Assembly: GCA_002796835.1 (NCBI GenBank)
Contig: LUGL01000003.1
Span: forward strand, 101,411-139,693
Direction of reading: 5' to 3'
DNA length: 38,283 bases
Source of the DNA: Elainella saxicola E1
GTDB taxonomy: Bacteria; Cyanobacteriota; Cyanobacteriia; Elainellales; Elainellaceae
Translations under genes and position numbers: made by a program
Part shown: piece by piece, positions 1 through 8,489 of the stretch
How positions within the stretch are numbered: position 1 is the first letter of the stretch
Layout: each line of letters opens with the position of its first letter
Notes under the pieces: generated by a model
Told to the model about the DNA's origin: nothing
Databases searched by the model: none
Seen by the model: only the letters and a program-made list of their open reading frames with translations

Positions 1-2
1 TT

Positions 3-470
3 TTTTTCGCTGCTGTTACCTTACTTTCCTATCGGTTTCCGCTGCTGCCCGGTGTTGACAGCGTGGGCCGCAAGAGTTTAGGCACTTTCTTTTACGCTGT
101 TAGCATTGGCGTTTTAACGGCCTGCTTTTGGCAAATCGCGCCCCAGTTTGCCGTTATGGGCGTTTTAATTATGACCTGGGGGGACGGGCTGGCTGCTCTG
201 GTCGGTCAAGCGTTTGGAAAGCATCCCTACAAAATTTGGGGTATGCAGAAAAGTTGGGAAGGGACTTTGACCATGCTAGGCGTTAGCTACATCATCAGTA
301 GCCTGATTTTGAGTAGCGTTTATGGCAACTTTGGCTTAGTCTGGCTGGTTGCCCTTGCGGTTGCGATCGCCGCCACTAGTCTTGAAGCTTTCTCGAAACT
401 CGGCATCGACAATCTTACCGTTCCATTAGGCAGTGCCAGCATCGGTTTTTGGTTGAGTCAATATTTGTGA
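3..470 (+). CDS. Phytol/dolichol/diacylglycerol kinase family membrane protein (VTE5/DGK1-like), 5' truncated
   Basis: The reading frame is open from the left edge of the window, so the true start lies upstream. An internal GTG at 63 is probably not the start, because the preceding codons read as continuous membrane protein. The visible C-terminal part has four to five hydrophobic helices. Between them is a polar segment carrying TWGDGLAALVG, then FGKHPY and KSWEGT, the CTP-binding signature region of the SEC59/DGK1/VTE5 family. Cyanobacterial and plant members (VTE5, VTE6) phosphorylate phytol or phytyl phosphate, salvaging phytol from chlorophyll for tocopherol and phylloquinone; others act on diacylglycerol or polyprenol. 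The substrate cannot be chosen from this fragment. It is convergent with ccs1. Confidence 0.75.
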   Translation, partial: FFAAVTLLSYRFPLLPGVDSVGRKSLGTFFYAVSIGVLTACFWQIAPQFAVMGVLIMTWGDGLAALVGQAFGKHPYKIWGMQKSWEGTLTMLGVSYIISSLILSSVYGNFGLVWLVALAVAIAATSLEAFSKLGIDNLTVPLGSASIGFWLSQYL

Positions 471-572
471 TAGATCCAATTTTTCCCTGCATTTCAGGAG
501 ATTGACACGCGCTATTCTTAGCAGCTAATCCTAAAGATTTTGATTTAAACCAGGAGCGTTGGTTTCTTGAGC

Positions 573-628
573 TGTCCGGGCGGACAAAATGTCTACCCTA
601 CAAGAAATTCTTTTTACATTGAATTTCT
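573..628. terminator. Two hairpins between convergent genes, possible terminator
   Basis: TGTCC/GGACA closes a GGGC loop at 573-586, followed by a perfect 8-bp stem AGAAATTC (603-610) / GAATTTCT (621-628). They lie between the convergent lipid kinase and ccs1 genes. No long T-run follows, so intrinsic termination is only plausible. Confidence 0.35.
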
Positions 629-643
629 GTTTCTAAGAACAGA

Positions 644-2047
644 TCAGACCACCGGAGATTCGATCGCCCCTAACTCAGTTGTGGATTCAGCAGGCGTGAT
701 TTGATTCAAAATCTCCAAAACCTCTCGCTCAAAAGTGACCTGAGCACGATTGGTTCTACCACCCACATAGAAATTATCTTGCGTTTTTAAAGCCCAAATC
801 TGGGAGTGAGACACATAACTCATTGCCACACCCAGCATCAGCAGGCCAAAGCCAGTGTAGACAATCGGAATACCAGGATCGGCCTTGATCTGTAAGCCTG
901 TGCTGCCAATAATTTCGGCGATCGACAGCGTTACTCCATTCACATCTACCGACATACCCTGTCGCACTGTGGCGATCAGTTTGCCCTGCATATCGTAAAC
1001 CAACAGAATGCCCTGCAAATCTTTGGCAACGACGGAAACACCTTCACTCAAATCTGGTTTAATCGGCACCCAAGTTCCCCAGAGGCGACCTGCTCCTCCC
1101 GTTTCTAAAGGAGCCATCGGCAATTGCAGCACCGGACTGTTGTTGAGGCGCAAGCGAATGGCCGCAATACTCCAGTCCGCCTGATAGAAAGTAACCCCGC
1201 GATAGCGCAGCGGTTTGTTGACATGAATGGTCTGCCGATCGACCGTCTCTCCCCCCTGATCCAACACCGACAAATCAGAATAAAACTGGTCGATCGTACC
1301 ATCGGGCGTATAGTCAATCCAAAAGCGATTAACTTTCACTGACCAGTCTTTAGGAATTTGAGCAGCGGCCCAAGGACCGGCATCAAAAATATTGCGCACC
1401 TGAAACGTTTCGCCACTCGGCACCATTTCCTGAGCAAAAAAGCCCGTCATGGCACCCCAGATCGCTCCCAGCAGAATCAGCAGCATACTGGCATGGACGA
1501 TGATCGGTCCCACCCTTCCCATGATTCCTTTGTGAGCATAAAGCTTCTCGCCTTCCTGAAAGATTTTGTAGCGACGTTTTTGCAGCAGCGGCACGAGTTG
1601 ATCCATCGAAGCTTGCGGCAGCGTTGCGCTCAAGGCAAATTTTTCAAACTGGCGAGGCTGCCCATAAAAGTTCCAAGTGCGCGAGAACCAGCGTAAGGCC
1701 GGAAGTTGCCGCTGAAAAGTGCAGGTTGTCAAGCTCGCCCCAAATAAAATCAGCAATGCCAAAAACCACCAGGTGCGGTAGACCTGATCAAGCCCCAGCA
1801 GCAAAATGACCTTCCAACTTAAGAAGCCAAACAGGGCCGGATGTTCTGGATAGTTGGCTTGATAGAATGCCTGCGGCTGTCCCTGCTCAATCACCGTACC
1901 CAAAATGCTAAAGAGCGCGATCGCCAATAACAGCCCGATTGCCAGTCGCAAATCTGCCAGAAGCGGCACCAGTTCTCGCTTCCAATAGCGCCGAATGGTA
2001 AGCCAGAGATCAAAAGACTGGACTGGTTCAGGAGAAGAATTTGTCAT
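644..2047 (-). CDS. ccs1: System II cytochrome c biogenesis protein Ccs1 (CcsB/Ycf44/ResB-like)
   Basis: 467 residues. The ATG at 2047 is preferred because longer starts (to 2149) would run into the upstream ccdA coding sequence; this start leaves a 14-nt gap after the ccdA stop. After a short cytosolic N-terminus come hydrophobic helices ([20 protein letters not shown], then [17 protein letters not shown]), a further helix near residue 180, a large lumenal domain and a final helix before the C-terminus ([14 protein letters not shown]). This is the ResB/Ccs1 fold. Ccs1 acts with CcsA in the thylakoid membrane to deliver and attach haem to apocytochromes c such as cytochrome f and c6. CcsA is not in this window. 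The neighbouring ccdA supplies reductant for the same pathway, so the two probably form an operon. Confidence 0.93.
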   Translation of the reverse strand: MTNSSPEPVQSFDLWLTIRRYWKRELVPLLADLRLAIGLLLAIALFSILGTVIEQGQPQAFYQANYPEHPALFGFLSWKVILLLGLDQVYRTWWFLALLILFGASLTTCTFQRQLPALRWFSRTWNFYGQPRQFEKFALSATLPQASMDQLVPLLQKRRYKIFQEGEKLYAHKGIMGRVGPIIVHASMLLILLGAIWGAMTGFFAQEMVPSGETFQVRNIFDAGPWAAAQIPKDWSVKVNRFWIDYTPDGTIDQFYSDLSVLDQGGETVDRQTIHVNKPLRYRGVTFYQADWSIAAIRLRLNNSPVLQLPMAPLETGGAGRLWGTWVPIKPDLSEGVSVVAKDLQGILLVYDMQGKLIATVRQGMSVDVNGVTLSIAEIIGSTGLQIKADPGIPIVYTGFGLLMLGVAMSYVSHSQIWALKTQDNFYVGGRTNRAQVTFEREVLEILNQITPAESTTELGAIESPVV

Positions 2048-2061
2048 AGCTTGTACTCCAG

Positions 2062-2805
2062 TTAAATCGTTCCGGAGGGAAAGAGCCGAAACAGCAGTGA
2101 GAAAACGCCGAAGCCCACAAGCAACGCTCCACTGGCAGGCGTAATCCAACCCGACCAGCGACGCAGCTCCAGAATTTTCTTAATCGAAGCAGTAAAGGTG
2201 CCTGCAATAATCAGTGGCGCAACATAGCCCGCCGTATAAGACAACAGCAGCACACTACCCAGAAGCGGATCTTGCGTAGTGGAGATCCAGGCCAGCAAAG
2301 TAGCGAGAACAGGGGTGCTGCAAGGGGAAGCCACCAAACCAAAGGTTAAGCCAATTAGATAAGAGCGAATGCCTTCAGGCAAATCTTTAGAAATCCACTC
2401 CATGCCTCCCCAATTGGGTAGCTGAAGCGGCAAAGCTTCTAATAAATTCAACCCCATGAGAATGGCGATCACGCTCACGACAATCGGCAAACCAATGCCC
2501 ACCTGGCCATAGACTTGACCTACCACAGCGGCTACAATCCCCAAGCCTGCTAAGGTCGTCGCCAAGCCCAAGGCAAACCATGTTGATTGAATAGCTGCCT
2601 GCCAGCGAGTTTTAGCCTCATAGCCGCCAATGTAGCCGATCGTAATGGGCAGCATTGACAACATGCAGGGCGTCAAACTGGTCAACAAACCTGCGGTGAA
2701 AATAATGCCAACGCTGAGCGGCGTTAAATGGACTAATTGGTCAGCAACCAGGGCATCAGCAAAGTGCTCCAGATTATACAAACTTGTTTGCAAAGCGTCC
2801 AGCAT
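2062..2805 (-). CDS. ccdA: Thiol:disulfide transporter CcdA
   Basis: 247 residues with about six membrane helices. The two family-defining membrane cysteines are present: C47 in [11 protein letters not shown] and C162 in [11 protein letters not shown]. CcdA carries electrons from stromal thioredoxin across the thylakoid membrane to keep apocytochrome c CXXCH cysteines reduced before haem ligation. It is the first gene of a two-gene operon with ccs1, a common cyanobacterial arrangement. The ATG at 2805 is 35 bp from the start of the divergent methyltransferase, so the two promoters must be very compact or overlapping. Confidence 0.95.
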   Translation of the reverse strand: MLDALQTSLYNLEHFADALVADQLVHLTPLSVGIIFTAGLLTSLTPCMLSMLPITIGYIGGYEAKTRWQAAIQSTWFALGLATTLAGLGIVAAVVGQVYGQVGIGLPIVVSVIAILMGLNLLEALPLQLPNWGGMEWISKDLPEGIRSYLIGLTFGLVASPCSTPVLATLLAWISTTQDPLLGSVLLLSYTAGYVAPLIIAGTFTASIKKILELRRWSGWITPASGALLVGFGVFSLLFRLFPSGTI

Positions 2806-2840
2806 AAAAAATTGAGCTAACGTCGCCTGTGCTAAGGTTT

Positions 2841-3512
2841 ATGAAGCGCTTCTCTTATTTTACCGAAGCAGCTTCCGCTTCAACGCCGCTTGCTATGGTT
2901 GATTCTTTAAATTCGTCTGGTTTAGATGCAGACTTTTGGGAAGGGCGCTACCAAGCAGGGACCGATCGCTGGGATTTAGGCCAGCCAGCTCCACCTTTTG
3001 TCAGTTTATTAGCTTCTGATCACGCACCTCAACCTGGACATATAGCAGTGTTAGGGGCAGGGCGCGGTCACGATGCGTTGCTTTTTGCGGCGGCTGGTTT
3101 TGAGGTGATTGGGTTTGATTTTGCTCCTTCTGCAATCGCTGCGGCCAACCAAGCTGCTGCCGATCGGCAACTTCCAGCCCAGTTTTTGTCTCGGGATATT
3201 TTTACGCTGCCCAACGAGTTTCCCAGCACCTTTGACTATGTTCTAGAACATACCTGCTTCTGTGCCATTACACCCGAACAGCGATCGGACTATGTGCAGC
3301 TCGTCGCTTCAATTTTGCGTCCGGGTGGAGAATTGCTTGCCCTGTTTTGGGCGCACGATCGTCCCGGTGGTCCACCCTATGGTGTGACAGTCGAGGAGCT
3401 ATATCAGCGATTCTTAGCCCAATTTGAGATTGTTTCTTTTGAATTGGCCACAAATTCGATCGAAAGTCGCAGCCAGCAAGAATATTTAGCCCGCCTCAAA
3501 GTGAAGGCATGA
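2841..3512 (+). CDS. TPMT-like class I SAM-dependent methyltransferase
   Basis: 223 residues from the ATG at 2841, which has a weak TAAGG four bases upstream. A GTG at 2829 and an ATG at 2895 are alternatives; the conserved domain starts only at DADFWEGRYQAG. Motif I is VLGAGRGHDALLFA, followed by an acidic strand end (VIGFDFAPSAI) and a motif IV-like region, DYVLEHTCFCAI. These, and the tryptophan-rich WEGRY...WDLGQP start, match the thiopurine S-methyltransferase family. Bacterial relatives methylate thiols, chalcogen compounds or halides. The substrate is not deducible. It is divergent from ccdA. Confidence 0.8.
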   Translation: MKRFSYFTEAASASTPLAMVDSLNSSGLDADFWEGRYQAGTDRWDLGQPAPPFVSLLASDHAPQPGHIAVLGAGRGHDALLFAAAGFEVIGFDFAPSAIAAANQAAADRQLPAQFLSRDIFTLPNEFPSTFDYVLEHTCFCAITPEQRSDYVQLVASILRPGGELLALFWAHDRPGGPPYGVTVEELYQRFLAQFEIVSFELATNSIESRSQQEYLARLKVKA

Positions 3513-3669
3513 GGTTGCCATTCCTCCAGACTACTCAGGTCAGTAAATATTAAAAATCAAAGAATATACAGAAATATCAAGAATCGAAAAAGATACATTC
3601 GTTGCTCCGTAGTTGAGGCTGGGCAATCTGTAGGAGTAAGAAGAGATTTTTGATTTTTAAATCGGTCTT

Positions 3670-3999
3670 ATGAAACTCCTCAGCTCTGCGCTCCTGATCT
3701 CTACGGTTCCGTTTGTTTTTCTAAGCACTGCCTTACCCGTTTTGGCTCATCCTGCACCAATCCAAATTGCCTACGGTGAATATGCAACTCTCACAAGCCG
3801 GGATTCGAACACTCCCATTAACATTCGAGACGGAGCAAGCACCAATACTTATGCACGGCATATTGGCTATGCAGGTGATCGGGTTGAGATTCTCGATCGC
3901 TTAGTTGGTAACGATGGCTACATGTGGTATCAAGTTCGCTTCCTCGTTTCCAATGCGACAGGTTGGGTGCGAGGCGACTATGTATTCTTAGATGAATAA
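3670..3999 (+). CDS. Secreted SH3b-domain protein
   Basis: 109 residues. A signal peptide (about residues 1-26: charged start, hydrophobic core, LPVLAHP cleavage region) is followed by one bacterial SH3 domain. The hallmark pieces are INIRDGASTNTYARHIGYAGDRVEIL and the closing W-x-x-V-R-F...GWVRGDYV. SH3b domains often bind peptidoglycan or peptides outside the cytoplasm. There is no catalytic domain, so an accessory wall-binding role is likely but unproven. It stands alone, convergent with apcD. Confidence 0.8.
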   Translation: MKLLSSALLISTVPFVFLSTALPVLAHPAPIQIAYGEYATLTSRDSNTPINIRDGASTNTYARHIGYAGDRVEILDRLVGNDGYMWYQVRFLVSNATGWVRGDYVFLDE

Positions 4000-4040
4000 T
4001 TGTAATATTCTGTTACAAGCAATATTTATTCACAAAAAGC

Positions 4041-4068
4041 AGGGCTGAATGAAATGTCACCCAGCCCT
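4041..4068 (-). terminator. Rho-independent terminator of apcD
   Basis: On the minus strand, AGGGCTG (4068-4062) pairs with CAGCCCT (4047-4041), followed by GCTTTTTG. It starts about 30 nt after the apcD stop codon. Confidence 0.7.
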
Positions 4069-4100
4069 CAAAATGCAGTCAAAGCCTTCGGCCTCTCAAC

Positions 4101-4586
4101 CTAGGACATCGACTGAATAATGTAGTCAAAGTAGGGGGCTGCTGCGACGGCATCCTCGTCGCTCATCAAGGCAATTGACGCATTCTTGAGGCAGCGGATG
4201 GATTCCACCATGCCAGGAACTGGCACACCCAAGGAGTTGTACATTTCCTTAACCCCAATCAAACCGATTTTTTCGATCGGCTCTTTGTCGCCTGCCAGCA
4301 CGCCATAGGTAATCAAGCGGAGATACCAGCCATAATCGCGGAGGCAGAGAGCACGCTGCTTGTCGCCGTAGGCATTGCCGCCTGGAGCAATGAAGTCAGG
4401 ACGCTTTTTCCACAGTTCCTTGCTGGCTGCTTGAACAATTTTCTTTTCGTTATCTGCCAGGATTGAAGCAATCCGAGTCCGCTGTTCGCCTGTTTTTAAA
4501 AAGTCTTGAATGCTCTTCAACTCGCCACTGCTGGGGTAGCGAAGTTCTTCATCGGCATTGAGAATAACTTGGGTAACTACGCTCAT
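4101..4586 (-). CDS. apcD: Allophycocyanin alpha-B subunit, phycobilisome terminal emitter
   Basis: 161 residues, the normal length. The bilin-binding cysteine is C81 ([14 protein letters not shown]), and N71 is in the PGGNAYG loop. The N-terminus [18 protein letters not shown] and the [12 protein letters not shown] segment match ApcD rather than ApcA, which has ATCLRDLDYYL at the equivalent place. ApcD replaces an ApcA in core trimers and passes excitation from the phycobilisome, mainly towards photosystem I; it also takes part in state transitions. It is monocistronic here, as usual for apcD, with its own terminator. The next upstream gene on the same strand is a carotenoid-binding-domain homologue 216 bp away. 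Confidence 0.95.
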   Translation of the reverse strand: MSVVTQVILNADEELRYPSSGELKSIQDFLKTGEQRTRIASILADNEKKIVQAASKELWKKRPDFIAPGGNAYGDKQRALCLRDYGWYLRLITYGVLAGDKEPIEKIGLIGVKEMYNSLGVPVPGMVESIRCLKNASIALMSDEDAVAAAPYFDYIIQSMS

Positions 4587-4802
4587 AATTTAGAGAGATG
4601 ACTATTGCAGTGATTCAGCTATCGGTCGTATTTTAACGACTTTGGGGGACTCAAGAAAAGAGATTCAAGCAGGATGCGAGAGAAACCGTAATGATTCTCT
4701 TTTTCCTTGGCCACAAAAAATATTTCTGAGAGTCACTCAAAGATTCTTAATACTATTGATAGTTTTGGGGATGAGGCCTGGTTGGTAAGCAGCGTGATCG
4801 CT

Positions 4803-5231
4803 TTACCGCTGCAAATGTAACAAATCTTTGAGGGAGGCAAGCAGCTTAATCTGGGCCTGCATAATTTTGGCTTGAGGATCGAGCACAAACTGCCACTTCA
4901 CATTCACTGTAAATAGCGGCGTCTGAACCTGGCCTCCAACGACACTATTCAGCTCACCTGAAGGCAGGACTTGCTGGGTTGCCTGCTGGGGATAGGCCCT
5001 CATTCCCTGTGCTTCTTTCGTCAGGTAGGCTGCAATTGCGTCTGGTCCTACCAATGGTGATTCAAAGGGAGGCAACAATTGTCCCTCTGGGGCAAACAGA
5101 GCTGCTGTTGCCTGGAAGTCACCTCGATTAAACGTCTCGAAATAAGAGGCAAGCGTTGGGTGGATCGAGAGATCGTTCGTCTCTTCCAGGATCGGATTTT
5201 CAATGGGACTAGCAGCATGATTTAGGGTCAT
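4803..5231 (-). CDS. OCP C-terminal-domain homologue (CTDH), NTF2-fold carotenoid-binding protein
   Basis: 142 residues from the ATG at 5231; a TTG at 5279 would add 16 residues. The whole protein matches the NTF2-like C-terminal half of the Orange Carotenoid Protein, including FNRGDFQATAALFAPEGQL, PPFESPLVG, GGQVQTP and an LLASLKDLL ending. The two residues that hydrogen-bond the carotenoid 4-keto group in OCP are retained: Y30 corresponds to OCP Y201, and W113 to W288 (29 residues follow it in both). CTDHs are known to bind keto-carotenoids as homodimers and hand them to helical carotenoid proteins. No cysteine is present, so a disulfide-linked dimer, described for some CTDHs, is not possible. 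It was identified from remembered OCP sequence, not by a search. Confidence 0.85.
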   Translation of the reverse strand: MTLNHAASPIENPILEETNDLSIHPTLASYFETFNRGDFQATAALFAPEGQLLPPFESPLVGPDAIAAYLTKEAQGMRAYPQQATQQVLPSGELNSVVGGQVQTPLFTVNVKWQFVLDPQAKIMQAQIKLLASLKDLLHLQR

Positions 5232-5367
5232 AAACTTTGAATGAAATTTGGCTAAGAAGGCTTGCTCTGACCCTACCAAACACTAACCGTGCAGACTTAC
5301 TTCCCAGGAGGGAAATTCCCTGCTTGAATCTGTTTGACAGCATGATGGTGACTCAATTCAGGGCATA

Positions 5368-5516
5368 CTATCCACATCCCTTCGGATAGGGGAGAGCGGC
5401 CTCCTGGCAGAAATGCTGGGGGGCTTCGTCATCGTTAGGGATAAAACTAAACCGGGAACCTTGAAACTAGCACACCATTCGATCGACACCCGGTATTTTG
5501 CTGCCGGGTTTTTTAT
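5368..5516 (+). ncRNA. Structured intergenic element ending in an intrinsic terminator (candidate sRNA or leader)
   Basis: Three hairpins can be drawn on the plus strand: CTATCC (5368-5373) / GGATAG (5384-5389); GCCTCC (5399-5404) / GGGGGC (5419-5424) extended by CAG/CTG; and ACCGGG (5451-5456) / CCCGGT (5489-5494). The last competes with the terminator stem ACCCGG (5488-5493) / CCGGGT (5504-5509), which is followed by six T. No riboswitch or known RNA family was recognised. A 61-codon open frame (5413-5598) crosses the element, but the hairpins explain the sequence better. Confidence 0.4.
5488..5514 (+). terminator. Intrinsic terminator upstream of miaB
   Basis: 6-bp GC-rich stem, 10-nt loop, then TTTTTT. 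It ends whatever transcript enters from the left, 195 nt before miaB. Confidence 0.65.
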
Positions 5517-5593
5517 TGCTCTGTTTTATTACTTAACCTTCAGCCTCTTCACCCGAAGATTGAACAGGATACCCGATCGGAATTCTAAGAACT

Positions 5594-5599
5594 TATAAT
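5594..5599 (+). promoter_or_regulatory. Possible -10 element of miaB
   Basis: Perfect TATAAT just downstream of the terminator and 109 nt before the miaB start. No good -35 box is seen at 16-18 nt spacing. Confidence 0.3.
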
Positions 5600-5708
5600 T
5601 TTAAGGACAGTTCGCGGAGTCAGGGTGTAGAATTCTGGGCCGCAGTAATCCTGTGTTTAAAGCTGATCGGAAATTAAAGTAATTTGCAATCTTGCTACTG
5701 CGTAACCT

Positions 5709-7076
5709 ATGACTGATTCTCCCCGCCGCTATCACATCACTACTTTTGGCTGCCAGATGAACAAAGCCGATTCAGAGCGGATGGCTGGCATTTTAGAAGA
5801 CATGGGGTTTCAGTGGACCGAAACGCCAGAATTAGCGAACGTCGTGCTTTACAACACCTGCACCATTCGGGATAACGCCGAGCAAAAAGTCTATTCCTAT
5901 CTCGGCAGGCAAGCTAAGCGTAAGCATGAACAGCCAGATTTAACTTTGATCGTTGCAGGTTGTGTTGCCCAACAAGAGGGAGAATCCTTGCTGCGGCGGG
6001 TGCCTGAACTCGATTTAGTCATGGGTCCACAACATGCTAATCGGCTACAAGACTTGCTAGAACAGGTTTTTGCAGGCAACCAAATTGTGGCGACTGAACC
6101 TGTCCACATTTTTGAAGACATTACCAAACCTCGTCGAGACAGTAGCGTAACGGCCTGGGTGAATGTGATCTATGGCTGCAATGAGCGCTGCACCTATTGT
6201 GTAGTGCCTAGCGTGCGCGGGGTGGAGCAATCCAGAACGCCAGAGGCGATTCGAGCTGAGATGACAGAACTGGGACGGAAAGGCTTCAAAGAAGTGACGC
6301 TGCTGGGTCAAAACATTGATGCCTATGGGCGAGATCTGCCTGGTGTGACGGCTGAAGGACGCCACCAACATACCCTGACAGACCTGCTGTACTTTGTACA
6401 TGACGTGCCTGGAATTGAACGAATTCGCTTTGCCACCAGTCATCCCCGCTATTTCACTGAGCGATTGATTCGCGCTTGTGCTGAGTTGCCTAAAGTTTGT
6501 GAGCATTTTCACATCCCGTTTCAGTCAGGTGATAATGACGTGCTGAAAGCGATGGCACGTGGCTACACTCAGGAAAAATATCGCCGCATCATCAACCTGA
6601 TTCGGGACTACATGCCCGATGCTTCAATTAGCGCAGATGCGATCGTCGGTTTTCCAGGTGAAACAGAAGCCCAGTTTGAAAACACGCTGAAATTAGTTGA
6701 AGATGTGGGATTTGATCAGCTCAATACTGCGGCTTATTCCCCGCGTCCAGGCACGCCCGCAGCGCTTTGGGAGAATCAGCTCAGCGAAGAGGTGAAGGCC
6801 GATCGACTCCAGCGGCTGAATCATCTGGTGGCCACCAAAGCAGCAGAACGATCGCAGCGCTATTCAGGCCGGATTGAAGAAGTGCTGGTAGAAGATCAAA
6901 ACCATAAAGATCCAACTCAGGTGATGGGCCGAACTCGCGGCAACCGTCTCACTTTCTTTACTGGCGACATTGACCAACTGAAAGGAAAAACGATTCCCGT
7001 GAAGATCAATATCGTTCGGGCTTTTAGCTTAACAGGCGATCGAGTTGATACACCTGTCGCAGGAGCAGCATGTTAG
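5709..7076 (+). CDS. miaB: tRNA-2-methylthio-N6-dimethylallyladenosine synthase MiaB
   Basis: 455 residues. It has the N-terminal UPF0004 domain with the three auxiliary-cluster cysteines C15, C51 and C85. The radical-SAM motif follows in [10 protein letters not shown] (C157, C161, C164), and a C-terminal TRAM domain lies at about residues 385-450. MiaB uses two 4Fe-4S clusters and SAM to add a methylthio group to i6A37 of tRNAs reading UNN codons, improving decoding. [11 protein letters not shown] and [12 protein letters not shown] are typical of MiaB rather than of the ribosomal-protein methylthiotransferase RimO. A small gene follows 46 bp downstream and is probably co-transcribed. Confidence 0.97.
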   Translation: MTDSPRRYHITTFGCQMNKADSERMAGILEDMGFQWTETPELANVVLYNTCTIRDNAEQKVYSYLGRQAKRKHEQPDLTLIVAGCVAQQEGESLLRRVPELDLVMGPQHANRLQDLLEQVFAGNQIVATEPVHIFEDITKPRRDSSVTAWVNVIYGCNERCTYCVVPSVRGVEQSRTPEAIRAEMTELGRKGFKEVTLLGQNIDAYGRDLPGVTAEGRHQHTLTDLLYFVHDVPGIERIRFATSHPRYFTERLIRACAELPKVCEHFHIPFQSGDNDVLKAMARGYTQEKYRRIINLIRDYMPDASISADAIVGFPGETEAQFENTLKLVEDVGFDQLNTAAYSPRPGTPAALWENQLSEEVKADRLQRLNHLVATKAAERSQRYSGRIEEVLVEDQNHKDPTQVMGRTRGNRLTFFTGDIDQLKGKTIPVKINIVRAFSLTGDRVDTPVAGAAC

Positions 7077-7122
7077 ACTGCTCCAAACCTAATATTGGAG
7101 CCAAGGAAAGTAGACAGCTGTG

Positions 7123-7428
7123 ATGGTCGCATTTTTCATCGTACTCCTGGGTTTAAGCCCCTCTCTTTTGTCGATTTGGGTAATGCGTCAAGCCGATGCT
7201 CGCGCCCAAGAGCGCCTAAGACTGGCCATGGAATCGATCGCCAACCGCGAGCTGCCACCCCTTAACTTACCGCCGGATCATCAGTACATCGAGGGGATTG
7301 GTTATATGATTGGCGACCTCACCTGTGAATTTAACGCCCGATCGCGCCATATTCGCTGTGCCATCAATCCCTCAGGTCCCTGTGACGGTTGCTTGCACTA
7401 TCGATCGCGTCTGTTGGATGAGGTATAG
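7123..7428 (+). CDS. Small membrane-anchored cyanobacterial protein (DUF6464-like)
   Basis: 101 residues from the ATG at 7123; a GTG sits immediately before it at 7120, and AAGGAAAG lies upstream. One N-terminal membrane helix (VAFFIVLLGLSPSLLSIWVM) is followed by a soluble part. Its conserved-looking core, YIEGIGYMIGDLTCEFNARS, ends in a cysteine cluster (IRCAINPSGPCDGCLHY). Three to four cysteines in C-x8-C-x2-C spacing could bind metal or an Fe-S cluster. This pattern is remembered from cyanobacterial proteins of unknown function labelled DUF6464. It follows miaB at 46 bp. No function is proposed. Confidence 0.75.
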   Translation: MVAFFIVLLGLSPSLLSIWVMRQADARAQERLRLAMESIANRELPPLNLPPDHQYIEGIGYMIGDLTCEFNARSRHIRCAINPSGPCDGCLHYRSRLLDEV

Positions 7429-7443
7429 ATTCAGGATTATGAC

Positions 7444-8301
7444 CTAATTGCCGGGAGGTACTACCCGGAGCCGTTGAGTTACTGCGGTGATGCCGTCGTC
7501 GCGAACAATCACTGCTGAAATCCAGCGATCGCCCGGTTGATCTGGAGCACGCCCGACTTTAAACAACCCACCTGACGGCAGCAGTTCTAGCTCAATTGGA
7601 GCGGGATTGAGATAATTGTTCACCTCGATCGGTTCTTCAATGGCTGAGCCTAGGAGTAGTCGATCGCCGAGCGGTTCCATCACAACTGCATCAAAGTCAA
7701 ATTGTTCCCCCGGAGCAACCTGTTCTGGCAATCGGAAGGTGACAGAAGGCGGTTTTTCTCCCGCTGTGAGTTCACTATACTCATTCAGAACTTCTTGTTC
7801 AAGAATTTTGTTGTTTTCGATCCGCTGGCGTGAAGTAATGGTGGCCACTAAGTTGAGGTCGCGCCGCTCGTCGGGATAACGGCCTTTAATCGTCGTTGTG
7901 GTGACTGTGACCACACTATTGCCCTGCTGCTCCCAGCTATCAACATTGGTGCTATAGGCCAGATTGGGATAGCGCTTCCACAAATCACTCAGCGTCTGCT
8001 TCAGGGTGTCGTATGTCAGCCCATCCTGGCTCGTGAAATTGGGACTATAAAAACTCATCACTGCATCTAAATTTCCGCTGGATGCGGCTTCATCCATTTG
8101 GGTAATTTGGGCAGTGACTTGTGGAGGGGCGGATGCTGAGGGGCTTGCTCCAGGTTGTTGGGCGATCGCACCACCAGCCCAATTAAGCGTGAGCCCAAGC
8201 GTGAGTCCAGAGGCAAACAACGCTAGCCAACGGTGGCAACGACGTGCAACAGGAAGCGATTTGGCCGAATGGTGCAGAGAGAAGGTGGGACGAGTTTGCA
8301 T
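7444..8301 (-). CDS. Secreted NTF2-like (SnoaL-type) protein with C-terminal beta domain
   Basis: 285 residues. A long N-terminus with twin charged stretches leads into a hydrophobic signal segment (WLALFASGLTLGLTLNWAGGAIAQ). Residues about 60-165 look like an NTF2-like cone fold (ITQMDEAASSGNLDAVMSFY, then DLWKRYPNLAYSTNVDSW). The last 110 residues look like a beta-sandwich (PSVTFRLPEQVAPGEQFDFD). No catalytic residues were recognised; NTF2-like domains mostly bind small hydrophobic ligands or act as scaffolds. The protein is probably periplasmic or lumenal. It converges on the DUF6464-like gene with only 15 bp between stop codons, and diverges from murG. Confidence 0.7.
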   Translation of the reverse strand: MQTRPTFSLHHSAKSLPVARRCHRWLALFASGLTLGLTLNWAGGAIAQQPGASPSASAPPQVTAQITQMDEAASSGNLDAVMSFYSPNFTSQDGLTYDTLKQTLSDLWKRYPNLAYSTNVDSWEQQGNSVVTVTTTTIKGRYPDERRDLNLVATITSRQRIENNKILEQEVLNEYSELTAGEKPPSVTFRLPEQVAPGEQFDFDAVVMEPLGDRLLLGSAIEEPIEVNNYLNPAPIELELLPSGGLFKVGRAPDQPGDRWISAVIVRDDGITAVTQRLRVVPPGN

Positions 8302-8460
8302 CGGGAATCCGTTGAACGAGGAAATCTATCAATTGAGCCGCTTCAGTCAGCCCAAATTGCGGTAAATTAATCTAGCCTGTGTTGAAGGCTAGGTACAGGT
8401 GATTATAGGCTAACCTATTCACCCTTTCACGCAAGAGTTTAACGCAAGCACTTATTCGCC

Positions 8461-8485
8461 CAGCTTCAAGAATCAGCTTCAAGAA
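8461..8485 (+). repeat. Tandem 13-bp repeat before murG
   Basis: CAGCTTCAAGAAT (8461-8473) is followed directly by CAGCTTCAAGAA (8474-8485), 5 nt before the murG ATG at 8490. It occupies the position where a ribosome binding site would be, and no purine-rich Shine-Dalgarno is seen otherwise. Confidence 0.6.
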
Positions 8486-8489
8486 ATTT

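Noticed and set aside
2048-2149. 34-residue N-terminal extension of Ccs1
   Set aside because: It would overlap the end of ccdA, and the family starts near the ATG at 2047.
3796-3815. GGGATTCGAAC, resembling a tRNA T-arm on the minus strand
   Set aside because: It lies inside the SH3 protein coding sequence, and no acceptor, D-arm or anticodon stems can be drawn around it.
5413-5598. 61-codon open frame with a hydrophobic segment between the CTDH gene and miaB
   Set aside because: It runs through several hairpins and the intrinsic terminator, has no ribosome binding site, and its hydrophobic stretch comes from the T-run and AT-rich DNA.
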